Below are positions 28,977 through 36,526 of a stretch of 64,000 nucleotides of DNA, one piece after another. Source of the DNA: Jatrophihabitans sp. Lineage in GTDB: Bacteria > Actinomycetota > Actinomycetes > Mycobacteriales > Jatrophihabitantaceae. The stretch covers positions 457,226 to 521,225 of the forward strand of contig DASVQQ010000007.1 of NCBI GenBank assembly GCA_036389035.1. The letters are read 5' to 3'. How positions within the stretch are numbered: the first letter of the stretch is position 1; every line of letters begins with the position of its first letter. A model generated the notes under the pieces. It made no database searches. It was not told the DNA's origin and saw nothing but the letters and a program-made list of their open reading frames with translations. A program made the position numbers and the translations under genes.

Positions 28977-29840
28977 ATGAGTGAGCCGACCGAGCCCGCT
29001 TCCCCCGCTGGGGGAGGCGGGCTCGTCCGGTTGCGACTGGAGCTGGGCTACGACGGGACCGACTTCGCCGGTTGGGCCATCCAGCCGGGGCTGCGGACGG
29101 TCCAGGCGGTCCTGGAAGGTGCGCTGAGCACGCTGTTCCGGGTGCCCCGGGTGCCGGTGGTGGTTGCCGGGCGCACCGATGCCGGCGTGCACGCCAGCGG
29201 TCAGGTCTGCCACTGTGACGTCGAGGCGGCCCGCTGGGAGCAGGAGCGGGACCGGATCGTCCGGCGGCTGGCCGGGCTGCTGCCGCCGGATGTCCGGGTG
29301 CATGCGGTGGCGGTTGCGCCGGAACACTTCGACGCCCGGTTCGGCGCGCTCTGGCGCCGCTATCGCTACCGGATCTGCGACGCCGACTACGGCGTGCCGG
29401 CGTTGCGCCGGGTGGACACCGCCGGCTGGAAACGGGCTCTGGACGCGGCCGCCATGCACCTCGCGGGCCAGCGGCTGCTGGGGCTCCACGACTACGCCGC
29501 CTTCTGCCGGCGTCGTGAGGGCGCCAGCACTGTGCGCCACCTGCGGCAGCTGACGGTGACGCGCACCGGTGAGCTGGTCGAGATCGAGGTGCAGGCCGAC
29601 GCCTTCTGCCATTCGATGGTCCGCTCGGTGGTCGGCGCGCTGGCCGCGGTCGGCGACGGTAGCAAGGACGCGGACTGGCCGCAGCGGCTACTGACCCTGG
29701 GCCGGCGCAGCGACGAGGTCACGGTGGCCCCGGCGAAAGGGCTCACCCTGCTGGCGGTGGGTTACCCACCTAACGCCCAGCTGGAGGCTCGTGCGCAGGA
29801 GGCCCGGGCCAAACGAGATGCACCCTTGATCAATAAATAG
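28977..29840 (+). CDS. truA: tRNA pseudouridine synthase A
   Basis: 287 residues. TruA makes pseudouridine at positions 38-40 of tRNA anticodon arms. The catalytic Asp is D68 in VVAGRTDAGVHA; RYRYRICDADYGVPALRR and DAFCHSMVRSVVGAL are further family motifs. It is 30 bp after rplQ. In most Actinobacteria rplM follows; here an 8.5-kb block lies between. Confidence 0.96.
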   Translation: MSEPTEPASPAGGGGLVRLRLELGYDGTDFAGWAIQPGLRTVQAVLEGALSTLFRVPRVPVVVAGRTDAGVHASGQVCHCDVEAARWEQERDRIVRRLAGLLPPDVRVHAVAVAPEHFDARFGALWRRYRYRICDADYGVPALRRVDTAGWKRALDAAAMHLAGQRLLGLHDYAAFCRRREGASTVRHLRQLTVTRTGELVEIEVQADAFCHSMVRSVVGALAAVGDGSKDADWPQRLLTLGRRSDEVTVAPAKGLTLLAVGYPPNAQLEARAQEARAKRDAPLINK

Positions 29841-29926
29841 CTGGCTTGCAACATATTGTGTTTAAGCCCGTTTCGAGTACCGTCTGCTAGTAGACACTTC
29901 GTCTAGTGCAGGGGCTCGGTGGTCGC

Positions 29927-31054
29927 ATGATCCCGATGTTGAAGCCGCTCGGTTGGGAACCGGTCGAGGCAGGCGTGCGGGTAGTGCTGGACCCGAGGGA
30001 ATCGATCGAGCTGGCTGACGAGGACGGCTCGATCGCTGCTCTGCTGACACTGTTGGCCGAGGGCCGGCACGATCTCGAAGGTCTCTTCCACACCCTGAGC
30101 CCGGCCTTTCCGGCAGTGTCGCGGGAGGATGTGCGGGACGCGATCGAGGCTCTGGACGAACTGCGCCTGCTCGAGGACAGTGACCAGACCGCCGACCTGA
30201 CCGAGGACGAGCGGTTACGCCATTTCAGCAACCTGGCCTTTCTCCGGACGTTCTCCACCCTGGAGGCGAGCGCTGAGACGATGGTCCGGCGGGTCCGCGA
30301 CTCGCACGTCCTGGTCCTCGGTGTCGGTGGCCTAGGTTCCAACGTCCTGCAGAACCTCTGCGGCCTAGGCGTCGGCCGGCTGACGCTGGTGGATCGCGAC
30401 GACGTCGAGCAGCGCAACTTCGCGCGCCAGTTCGTCTACCGCGCGCAGGACATCGGCCGGTCGAAGGTGGAGCGGGCCGCGGACTGGGTACGGGAGTTCG
30501 ATCCGCGGATCGAGGTGCAGACCATCCGCGCCGATTTCGCCGGCCCAGCCGATGTCGCCGAGGTGCTCGCCTCGACGCGGCCGGATGCCGTGTCTGCAGG
30601 GGTGGACGATCCAATCGGGATCGATGAGTGGGTCAATGCCGCCTGCGTCCGGGCAGGTGTCCCCTACGTACGGGGCGGCATGACGGTCACCGAGGGTGTG
30701 ATCTGGTCGGTGCACCCGGGTCACAGCGCATGCCTCGCGTGCCCGCCGGACTCGGACGACAGCTCCGGTCGGGTGGTCAACTCTGCCTTGCACCAACAGG
30801 GCGTGGCCCGGATTAATCGAGGCGCCGGACCGGTCGCGACCCTGCTCGGCTCGCTCGTCTCATTCGAAATCCTGCGATTCCTCACCGGGTTCACCGCTCC
30901 GCGCTACGCCGGCGCAATGGCGGTCCTCGACCTGGCCGGCGACTGCGGCCTCACCATCAATGCTCGTTCACGCCAGCCGGACTGCCTGGTATGCGGCTCG
31001 GATCTACAGGCGCCGGAACCCGAAGCGGTCACGGCTGTAGCTGCCGGCGGATAG
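29927..31054 (+). CDS. E1/ThiF-like enzyme with N-terminal leader-binding-like domain (putative RiPP maturase)
   Basis: 375 residues from ATG 29927 (GTG 29906 is an alternative). Residues 1-85 resemble the winged-helix leader-binding domain of TOMM-type ThiF proteins: LKPLGWEPVEAGVRVVLDPRESIELADEDGSIAALLTLL, then VSREDVRDAIEALDELRLLED. The E1 domain has GVGGLGS (132-138) for ATP, VDRDDVEQRNFARQ (155-168), K180 and D227/D228. Two CxxC pairs, C269/C272 and C353/C356, should bind structural zinc. E1-like enzymes adenylate carboxylates; MccB and the ocin-ThiF proteins are RiPP examples. No YcaO, radical-SAM or lanthionine gene is nearby. The reaction here is unknown. Upstream, TAGAC-ACTTC-GTCTA (29893-29907) is a possible operator. 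Confidence 0.82.
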   Translation: MIPMLKPLGWEPVEAGVRVVLDPRESIELADEDGSIAALLTLLAEGRHDLEGLFHTLSPAFPAVSREDVRDAIEALDELRLLEDSDQTADLTEDERLRHFSNLAFLRTFSTLEASAETMVRRVRDSHVLVLGVGGLGSNVLQNLCGLGVGRLTLVDRDDVEQRNFARQFVYRAQDIGRSKVERAADWVREFDPRIEVQTIRADFAGPADVAEVLASTRPDAVSAGVDDPIGIDEWVNAACVRAGVPYVRGGMTVTEGVIWSVHPGHSACLACPPDSDDSSGRVVNSALHQQGVARINRGAGPVATLLGSLVSFEILRFLTGFTAPRYAGAMAVLDLAGDCGLTINARSRQPDCLVCGSDLQAPEPEAVTAVAAGG

Positions 31055-31110
31055 GCCGACGAGAACAAGCGCTGGTGCTGGTTTAGACCCATAGAAGGAG
31101 GTGATTTCAC

Positions 31111-31245
31111 ATGAAGCTCCAGGTACGGAAGGTCGAGCAGACCCGCTTGACATGGTGTAACCCCTACACAGGGAATGCAGCAGCTGATCGCCAGCACGGC
31201 CACGAGCGGGGAGATCGCACTGCGGTCTCACTGCTTGAACCTTGA
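31111..31245 (+). CDS. Candidate RiPP precursor peptide 1 (possibly frameshifted)
   Basis: 44 codons. The first 14 residues, MKLQVRKVEQTRLT, match peptide 2 except for one Leu/Ile change and look like a leader. The rest (WCNPYTGNAAADRQ...) diverges. In peptide 2 the TGA within CAGCTGATCGCC ends the ORF; here the same CAGCTGATCGCC is present at 31181-31192 but out of frame, so the frame runs on through the downstream hairpin. That suggests small deletions (a net 10 bp) after duplication. The Shine-Dalgarno AGAAGGAGGTGAT is near perfect. It may be a decayed or a variant precursor. Confidence 0.6.
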   Translation: MKLQVRKVEQTRLTWCNPYTGNAAADRQHGHERGDRTAVSLLEP

Positions 31246-31461
31246 CCAGTCGGTCACTCGTCCGCTCCGCGCTATGCACGTGTGCCATGTGGACAGCTAA
31301 ATCGCAAGCAAGGTCGGACCTCGAAATCCAGTCCAGTGCGTTACTCGTCCGCTCCGCGCTATGCGGGCGTGATGTGCGGTGGTCGCCCCTAGCTGTCGGC
31401 GGATAAGTCGACCTGGTGGTCGAGCGCTGGTACCGACCCCATAGAAAGGAGGTGATTCCAC
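31246..31461 (+). repeat. Duplicated remnant of the thiF 3' end and precursor leader region
   Basis: The 73 bp before peptide 2 (31389-31461) are a diverged copy of the 74 bp before peptide 1 (31037-31110), including the last codons and stop of the thiF-like gene (GCCGGCGGATAG versus GTCGGCGGATAA). Further upstream, TCCGCTCCGCGCTATGC occurs at 31259-31275 and 31348-31364 and matches thiF at 30896-30912 (one mismatch over the shared part). So the segment thiF end + peptide + hairpin was tandemly duplicated and then eroded. No other gene is supported here. Confidence 0.75.
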
Positions 31462-31548
31462 ATGAAGATCCAGGTACGGAAGGTAGAGCAGACCCGCCTG
31501 ACGATTGGTTGTGACCCGGATTTTGGCTGCTTCCCCAGTGACAGCTGA
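31462..31548 (+). CDS. Candidate RiPP precursor peptide 2
   Basis: 28 codons: a leader-like MKIQVRKVEQTRLT followed by a short core-like IGCDPDFGCFPSDS with two Cys, three Asp and two Ser. The Shine-Dalgarno AGAAAGGAGGTGATTCCA pairs with 16S rRNA over 14 contiguous bases, 7-8 nt before the ATG, so very high translation is expected. It lies between the E1-like enzyme and the PqqD/M50 protein and is followed by a perfect hairpin, the classic layout of a precursor gene. I do not recognise a named precursor family; the leader/core boundary is inferred from the sharp loss of similarity between the two copies. Confidence 0.7.
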   Translation: MKIQVRKVEQTRLTIGCDPDFGCFPSDS

Positions 31549-31566
31549 TCGCCGTAACGCCTCGGG

Positions 31567-31595
31567 GCGGTGAGACCGCACTGCGGTCTCACCGC
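31567..31595 (+). terminator. Perfect 29-nt palindrome after precursor 2
   Basis: GCGGTGAGACCGCA (31567-31580), C, then its exact reverse complement (31582-31595). An imperfect version, GAGATCGCA-C-TGCGGTCTC (31211-31229), lies inside the extended frame of peptide 1. Such hairpins between precursor and enzyme genes usually act as partial terminators or mRNA stabilisers, keeping precursor levels above enzyme levels. Confidence 0.7.
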
Positions 31596-31621
31596 TCGAA
31601 TTTCCCGAGCCAAGGATGGAT

Positions 31622-32836
31622 ATGACGACCTCTCAACGGCAAGCATCTGCCGTGCAGGCGGCTGCCGCCCGGCTTTCTCTCGTCGCCGAGGGCGATGACG
31701 TCATGGTTGGCAACCCCGCCACCGCCACCTTCGTCGCCGTCCCAGCGGTAGGCGGGGTAGTGCTGTCGGCACTCGCGGCTGGGCGCTCGATCCCCGAGGC
31801 AGCCGCCGCCGCCTTCGAGCACAGCCAGGTCGAGGTGGACGTCGAGGATTTCCTCGCCACCCTTGAGGAAACCGGCATCCTGGTGTACGAGCAGGGTGTC
31901 GCGCTCCCAGGTGAAGTCCGTTGGGTCAGCGGTGTGCCGTCGTGGCTGGCACGTCCCCTGTTCGGCAAGGTGGCGTGGTCTTGCTATGCCCTTGCCTTCG
32001 TCTTCGTGGTGGTGGCGTTGGCGGCTGAGCCGGCGCTGCGGCCGTCGTTCGAGGATTACCTGTTCCTGCCGGATCCCATTCTGTCGATCCTCTGCGTGTA
32101 CGCCATGTCGGTGGTCATCGTCATCACGCACGAGAGTTGGCACTGGTTGGCGGGACGGGCGATTGACGTGCCGGCGCGGTTTCGGTTCAGCTACCGGGGC
32201 GCCTTCCTCGTGGCAGAGACTGACCTGTCACTGCTGCTGACCCGACCGCGCCGTCAGCGGTACGGTCCGATGCTGGCGGGGCCGGCGTTCGATACCAGCC
32301 TGCTCGCGCTGGCACTCGGCCTGCGCTGGGCCTATTTCGACCTGGGCCTACCGCTGCCCGACGTTCTGGCGCGGCTGCTCGGCGTGCTGATCCTGATGAT
32401 CGTCGGCAACTTGGTGCTGCAGTGTGCGGTTTTTCTGCGCACCGATCTGTACGCGGTGCTGGCCTGCGCGCTGCGTTGCGACAACCTGTACCGGACCAGC
32501 TGGCTGACCATGAAGAAACGGTTGCTTCCGATGACTGCCGGTGAGTCGGCAGAACTGGAATCGGCCGGCCGGCGCGATCGCTCGGTCGCCCGGTGGTTCA
32601 GCGTCCTCTACCTGGTAGGCATGTTAGGCGTGTTCTGGTTCATGCTGACCTACATCTTGCCGGCCGCCGCTGGAGGGTTCTCCTGGATGGTGCCCAACAT
32701 CATGAGCCTGAACACCGGCAGCCTCGCCTTCTGGGAGTCGGTAGCGGTCGCGCTGCTGAGCGCGGCGAGCACCCTCGCGCCTCTCCCGCTGGCGCTTCGG
32801 GAGCGACGCCTGCGGCGTCTGGGCAGGCTGTCGTGA
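31622..32836 (+). CDS. PqqD-like domain fused to M50-type membrane metallopeptidase
   Basis: 404 residues from ATG 31622, which has AAGG 6 nt upstream (ATG 31616 is an alternative). Residues about 15-88 follow the PqqD pattern: RLSLVAEGDDVMVGNPATATFVAVPAVGGVVLSAL ... VDVEDFLATLEETGIL, a RiPP leader-recognition fold. Residues 115-380 are a multi-pass membrane peptidase with HESWH (170-174, HExxH zinc site) in TM context, and GPAFDTS (220-226) as the likely third-ligand region. It probably binds the precursor leader and cuts it in the membrane. The stop overlaps the next gene (GTGA). Confidence 0.82.
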   Translation: MTTSQRQASAVQAAAARLSLVAEGDDVMVGNPATATFVAVPAVGGVVLSALAAGRSIPEAAAAAFEHSQVEVDVEDFLATLEETGILVYEQGVALPGEVRWVSGVPSWLARPLFGKVAWSCYALAFVFVVVALAAEPALRPSFEDYLFLPDPILSILCVYAMSVVIVITHESWHWLAGRAIDVPARFRFSYRGAFLVAETDLSLLLTRPRRQRYGPMLAGPAFDTSLLALALGLRWAYFDLGLPLPDVLARLLGVLILMIVGNLVLQCAVFLRTDLYAVLACALRCDNLYRTSWLTMKKRLLPMTAGESAELESAGRRDRSVARWFSVLYLVGMLGVFWFMLTYILPAAAGGFSWMVPNIMSLNTGSLAFWESVAVALLSAASTLAPLPLALRERRLRRLGRLS

Positions 32837-33411
32837 AGGCGGTCACGATCCGCCGCCTCGGCTGGTGGCTGGTCACCGTCGGGCTGTTGTGCGCCGCGGT
32901 CGCCGGCGCGGTGAAGCAGCAGTTGCCGCGGCTGACGGGGTCGGCGGTCGGCTCGGCGCCTGCGTCCGACCGAAGCGAGCCATGCTTGCCAGGCACCCCT
33001 ATCGCCATTCTGAAGAGCCCGCACGTGTCGACAGCCGCGTTGCGGACAACCGACTACAACTCCGTTCCGCCGACCTCCGGACCGCACTTCGGCATCGCCC
33101 CATCTCCGGGGATCTATGACACCCCTCTGCAGCCAGGTGCCTTCGTGCACGCCGAGGAGCACGGTCACGTCGTCTTCGCCTACTCGCCCTCGCTGCCGGC
33201 CGCCCAGGTGTCGGCGCTCAAGGACATCGCCAAGGCTTACTCAGGCGACGTGCTGATGACTCCGTACCCGCCCCTCGCGGACGGACTCGCGCTGGCAGCG
33301 TGGGGGAGGCTGCAGCGCTTCGAGCAGGTCGACCGGCCGGGCATCGAGCGGTTCATCGATGCTCTGGCCGGCCGGTACGACCACCGCTGGACGGGCCCGC
33401 CACGTTGCTGA
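32833..33411 (+). CDS. Membrane-anchored DUF3105 protein
   Basis: 192 residues from GTG 32833, overlapping the M50 stop by 4 bp, so the two are co-translated. One N-terminal TM segment (LGWWLVTVGLLCAAVAGAV) anchors it, and the rest should lie outside. DUF3105 signature: YNSVPPTSGPHFGIAPSPGIYDTPLQPGAFVHAEEHGHVVFAYSP, with a conserved His-Glu-His set, and LAAWGRLQRFEQVDRPGIERFI near the end. Function of DUF3105 is unknown; the coupling suggests a role in the peptide system, in maturation or release. Confidence 0.82.
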   Translation: MKAVTIRRLGWWLVTVGLLCAAVAGAVKQQLPRLTGSAVGSAPASDRSEPCLPGTPIAILKSPHVSTAALRTTDYNSVPPTSGPHFGIAPSPGIYDTPLQPGAFVHAEEHGHVVFAYSPSLPAAQVSALKDIAKAYSGDVLMTPYPPLADGLALAAWGRLQRFEQVDRPGIERFIDALAGRYDHRWTGPPRC

Positions 33412-33454
33412 GCGCCCGCGGCGCTGAGTCCCCCGCGGTGCCCACGACGCTCGG

Positions 33455-34072
33455 CTAAGCCAGGAAGGCCAGGTTGTCCCGCCCGCACCAGTCCAGCACC
33501 GCTGGCCAGGGCCCGTAGCCGTCGGCGGCGGTGAGCGAGCCGGCGCCGGCGATCACGGTGGCCGCCATCTTCAACGGCGCGCCATAGACCGGCGCCACTC
33601 CGCCCGGGCAGTGCGGGTCGTTGTCGCCGCCGACCAGCACGGTGCCGTCGGCGGCCCGGCGCAGCGCGTCCACCGCCAGGGGCGCCGGCCGCAGAAAATC
33701 CCAGGCCGGCAGTGGCCGGTCCGGCGCCGGTGGAGCCACCAGGGCCACCCGGGACGGCCTGGGTGAACCGGACGCGGCGCTCGCGGTGTCAGCGGCCCTG
33801 GTGTCGGCAGCATGGTGCAGCCACAGCAGGCAGGCTGCCGAGTGCGCCAGGACGTCGAAGCCGTCGTCGGGAAGTCCGGCCATGCTCTGGCGCAGCGCCG
33901 CCAGGCAACCGGCCAGGTCCGCTGATTCCGGAGGCGGCCAGGCAGCCACTCGGACCACGCGGCCGGCGGCGCTCAGCTGACCGGCCAGCCAGTGCTGCCA
34001 GTCCTGCTCGGCAGCGCCGAACGGGTCCGGCAGCAGGACGGTTGGCACGGTTCGGGTCGGTCGGCGGGGCAT
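33455..34072 (-). CDS. RBBP9/YdeN-like serine hydrolase, probably inactive
   Basis: 205 residues. Resembles the RBBP9/YdeN alpha/beta hydrolases: LLPDPFGAAEQDWQHWL at the start, the nucleophile in DVLAHSAACLLWLHH (Ser78) and VGGDNDPHCP (acid Asp152). The family's GHINAxSGxGPWP segment reads GAGSLTAADGYGPWP here: the His position holds Ser179, so the catalytic triad appears broken. It may be a non-enzymatic relative or a decaying gene. Confidence 0.7.
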   Translation of the reverse strand: MPRRPTRTVPTVLLPDPFGAAEQDWQHWLAGQLSAAGRVVRVAAWPPPESADLAGCLAALRQSMAGLPDDGFDVLAHSAACLLWLHHAADTRAADTASAASGSPRPSRVALVAPPAPDRPLPAWDFLRPAPLAVDALRRAADGTVLVGGDNDPHCPGGVAPVYGAPLKMAATVIAGAGSLTAADGYGPWPAVLDWCGRDNLAFLA

Positions 34073-34092
34073 CAGCGCAGCTTACGGCGCGC

Positions 34093-35037
34093 TCAGTGGA
34101 CCAGGCCGACCAGCAACAGCGTCTGGGCCAGGTGGTAGGTGATCGCGACCGTGAGCGGAGCCCAGCCACGCCGCGCCACGAACCGGTCGCTGGCCAGCAC
34201 CAGGTCCGAGATCGCGAAGGCGAGGATGCCGTAGGCCACCCACAGCGAGGTGGTGCCGATGCCGAGCACCACCGTCGAGCCGAGGGCGGCGATGTAGGCG
34301 GCGACCGCGATCGCGAGCGAGTTGCCGCCCTGGCGCTGCGCGCCGGTCAGCACCCGGTGGCCGAAGGCGAGCAGTGCCAGCAGCACCAGCACCAGGCCGA
34401 AGCCGAGGCTGAGCTGGTCGGTGCCGTAATTCAGCATGGCCGCGCAGTAGCAGAGGTGGCCGAGCAGGAAGCAGCCCAACCCGGCGGCGAACAGAGCGCT
34501 CGGCTGCTGCTCGGCGCGAGTCCGGCCGGCCGAGGCAGGTGGCCGAGCACGGTGAGCGCCACCGGCCGATGCGGTCGGGCTCGACCCGGCCGTGGCCGGC
34601 ACGGCTGGAATCGACCCGGCTGGGATCGACCCGGCTGGGATCGACCCGGCTGAGACAGGGGAGGTCGTGGTCGGCGCGGCTGTTCCTGGTGCGAGCGGCT
34701 GCTGCCCGGTGCTCGCCGGTTCCAGTGCCGCGGCCGTGCCGACCGGCTGCCCGACGGCCTGGTCGGCCGACTGATCGGCCGGCTGCCCGACCGGGTGTCC
34801 GGGCGCGGCGAAGGACAGCGCGACATCGCCGATCAGCCCCAGGCACAGCGCCAGCACCAGCCAGCCGTGCACCCCGTCCTGCTGGGGTTGGGCGGTCACC
34901 GCCGCGGCCAGCAGGGCCAGCAGCACGGCGGGCTTGGCGCAGCGCTCCCACAGCCGGGACCCGGCAGCCACCGCTGCCCAATCCAGGACCGCCAGCCCGG
35001 CGGCGACGGCCACCCAGATCCATCCAGCCGCTGTCAT
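34093..35037 (-). CDS. YhhN-family lysoplasmalogenase-like membrane protein
   Basis: 314 residues from ATG 35035-35037. About eight hydrophobic segments with YhhN/TMEM86 motifs: CAKPAVLLALL, LCLGLIGDVALSF, GLGCFLLGHLCYCAAM and ILAFAISDLVLA, the conserved Asp residues of this family that hydrolyse vinyl-ether lysophospholipids. Between TM segments 3 and 4, roughly residues 75-155, there is an unusual low-complexity loop rich in Ala, Pro, Ser and Gln that includes three SIPAG repeats. A different frame on the same strand is open over this region but lacks homology. Confidence 0.82.
   Translation of the reverse strand: MTAAGWIWVAVAAGLAVLDWAAVAAGSRLWERCAKPAVLLALLAAAVTAQPQQDGVHGWLVLALCLGLIGDVALSFAAPGHPVGQPADQSADQAVGQPVGTAAALEPASTGQQPLAPGTAAPTTTSPVSAGSIPAGSIPAGSIPAVPATAGSSPTASAGGAHRARPPASAGRTRAEQQPSALFAAGLGCFLLGHLCYCAAMLNYGTDQLSLGFGLVLVLLALLAFGHRVLTGAQRQGGNSLAIAVAAYIAALGSTVVLGIGTTSLWVAYGILAFAISDLVLASDRFVARRGWAPLTVAITYHLAQTLLLVGLVH
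34603..34647. repeat. 15-bp tandem repeat in the YhhN loop
   Basis: Three head-to-tail units GGCTGG(A/G)ATCGACCC (34603-34617, 34618-34632, 34633-34647), the last two identical. They encode the (SIPAG)3 run in the low-complexity loop. Confidence 0.9.
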
Positions 35038-35110
35038 GTGGCGACAGACTAGCCAGCTTCGGGTCAAGGCAGCGCGATGTGGGCACTCAACACAGCTCCC
35101 GGATCGGGCA

Positions 35111-36472
35111 CTACAACACAGCTCCCGGATTCAGAATGCCGAGCGGGTCCAGAGCATCCTTGATCCGGTGCGTCAGCGCCATCACGTCCGGGCCCAACTG
35201 GTCGGGCAACTGCGCCTTCTTCAGCCGGCCGACGCCGTGCTCGCCGGTGATGGTGCCCTCCAGCGAGATGGCCAGTGCCATGATCTCGGTGAAGGCGGTG
35301 GCAGCCCGCGCGGTCGAGGCCGGATCGGCGGCGTCATAGACGATGATCGGGTGGGTGTTGCCGTCGCCGGCGTGCGCGACGGTGGGAATCTCGGTGTCGT
35401 TGCGCCGGGCGATCTCGGCGATGCCGGCCAACAGCTCAGGCAGCCGGGGCACGGCGACCCCGACGTCCTCGAGCATCAGCGAGCCGCGCCGCTCGATCGC
35501 CGGGAAGGCCGCCCGCCGGGCCATCGCGAAGGCCTCGCCCTCTGCCGGATCAGCCGTGCTGAACACCTCGTCGGCGCCGCAGCCGGCGCACGCCTCGGCG
35601 ATGACCGCGATCTCGGCCGCGGCCCCGGCGCCGGCGTCGGACTGGGCCACCAGCAGCGCGCCGGCCGTCCGGTCCAGCCCCATCGACAGGTAGTCCTCGA
35701 CGGCGTTGATCGAGGCCTGGTCCATCAGCTCGAGCATCGCGGGCCTTGCCAGCCGGCTGATCCGCACCACCGCCTCGGCGGCTGCCGGCACGCTGGCGAA
35801 CAGGGCCACCAGGGTGCTCGGCGGCTGCTGGGCGGGCACCAGCCGCAGGATCGCCCGGGTGATCACCCCGAGGGTCCCCTCGCTGCCGACGAACAGCTTG
35901 ATCAGCGACAACCCGGCCACGTCCTTGAGCCGGGCGCCGCCCAACCTGATCGCGGCGCCGTCGGCCAGCACCACGTCAAGGCCCAGGACGTAGTCGGTGG
36001 TCACCCCGTACTTGACGCAGCACAGCCCACCGGCGTTGGTGGCGATGTTCCCGCCGATCGAGCAGATCTCGAACGAGGACGGATCCGGCGGGTACCACAG
36101 GCCGTGCTCGCGGGCGGCCGCCTTCACCTCCGCGTTCAGCGCTCCCGGTTCGACGATCGCCACCCGGTAGTCCGGGTCCACCCGGACCGCGCGCATCCGG
36201 TCCAGGCTGATCACGATGCCGCCGGCCACCGCCGACGAGCCGCCGGACAGCCCGCTGCCCGCGCCCCGGGGCACCACCGCGATCCGGTTCTCACTCGCCC
36301 ACCGCATCGCGGTCTGCACCTCGGCGGTGGTCCGGGGGCGCACCACCGTCAGCGGCGTGCCGGCGCCGGGGTCCCGGGCCCAGTCATAGCGGTAGTTCTG
36401 GATCAGCACCGGGTCGGTGACCAGGGTGTCGGGAGGCAGTTCGGCCGCGAGCGTGTCGAGCAGGGTGGTCAT
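35111..36472 (-). CDS. FAD-linked oxidase, GlcD/D-lactate dehydrogenase type
   Basis: 453 residues from ATG 36470-36472 (MTTLLDTLAAELPP). The open frame extends 433 codons further upstream antisense to the ABC-F gene and is rejected there. The FAD-binding PCMH domain has VVPRGAGSGLSGGSSAVAGGIVISLDRM (residues about 65-92), PPDPSSFEICSIGGNIATNAGG and LFVGSEGTLGVITRA. The C-terminal GlcD domain ends with PTVAHAGDGNTHP and GEHGVGRLK. The substrate is a 2-hydroxy acid such as glycolate or D-lactate; which one cannot be told. Confidence 0.92.
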   Translation of the reverse strand: MTTLLDTLAAELPPDTLVTDPVLIQNYRYDWARDPGAGTPLTVVRPRTTAEVQTAMRWASENRIAVVPRGAGSGLSGGSSAVAGGIVISLDRMRAVRVDPDYRVAIVEPGALNAEVKAAAREHGLWYPPDPSSFEICSIGGNIATNAGGLCCVKYGVTTDYVLGLDVVLADGAAIRLGGARLKDVAGLSLIKLFVGSEGTLGVITRAILRLVPAQQPPSTLVALFASVPAAAEAVVRISRLARPAMLELMDQASINAVEDYLSMGLDRTAGALLVAQSDAGAGAAAEIAVIAEACAGCGADEVFSTADPAEGEAFAMARRAAFPAIERRGSLMLEDVGVAVPRLPELLAGIAEIARRNDTEIPTVAHAGDGNTHPIIVYDAADPASTARAATAFTEIMALAISLEGTITGEHGVGRLKKAQLPDQLGPDVMALTHRIKDALDPLGILNPGAVL

Positions 36473-36526
36473 GGTGGTTGATTGTGCCCAGCGATTTGCG
36501 ATTGCGCGGTGATGCAGACTGCTTGC

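Noticed and set aside
31091..31110. Possible 16S rRNA 3'-end fragment
   Set aside because: AAGGAGGTGAT is the complement of the rRNA end, placed correctly before an ATG, so it is a Shine-Dalgarno and not an rRNA remnant.
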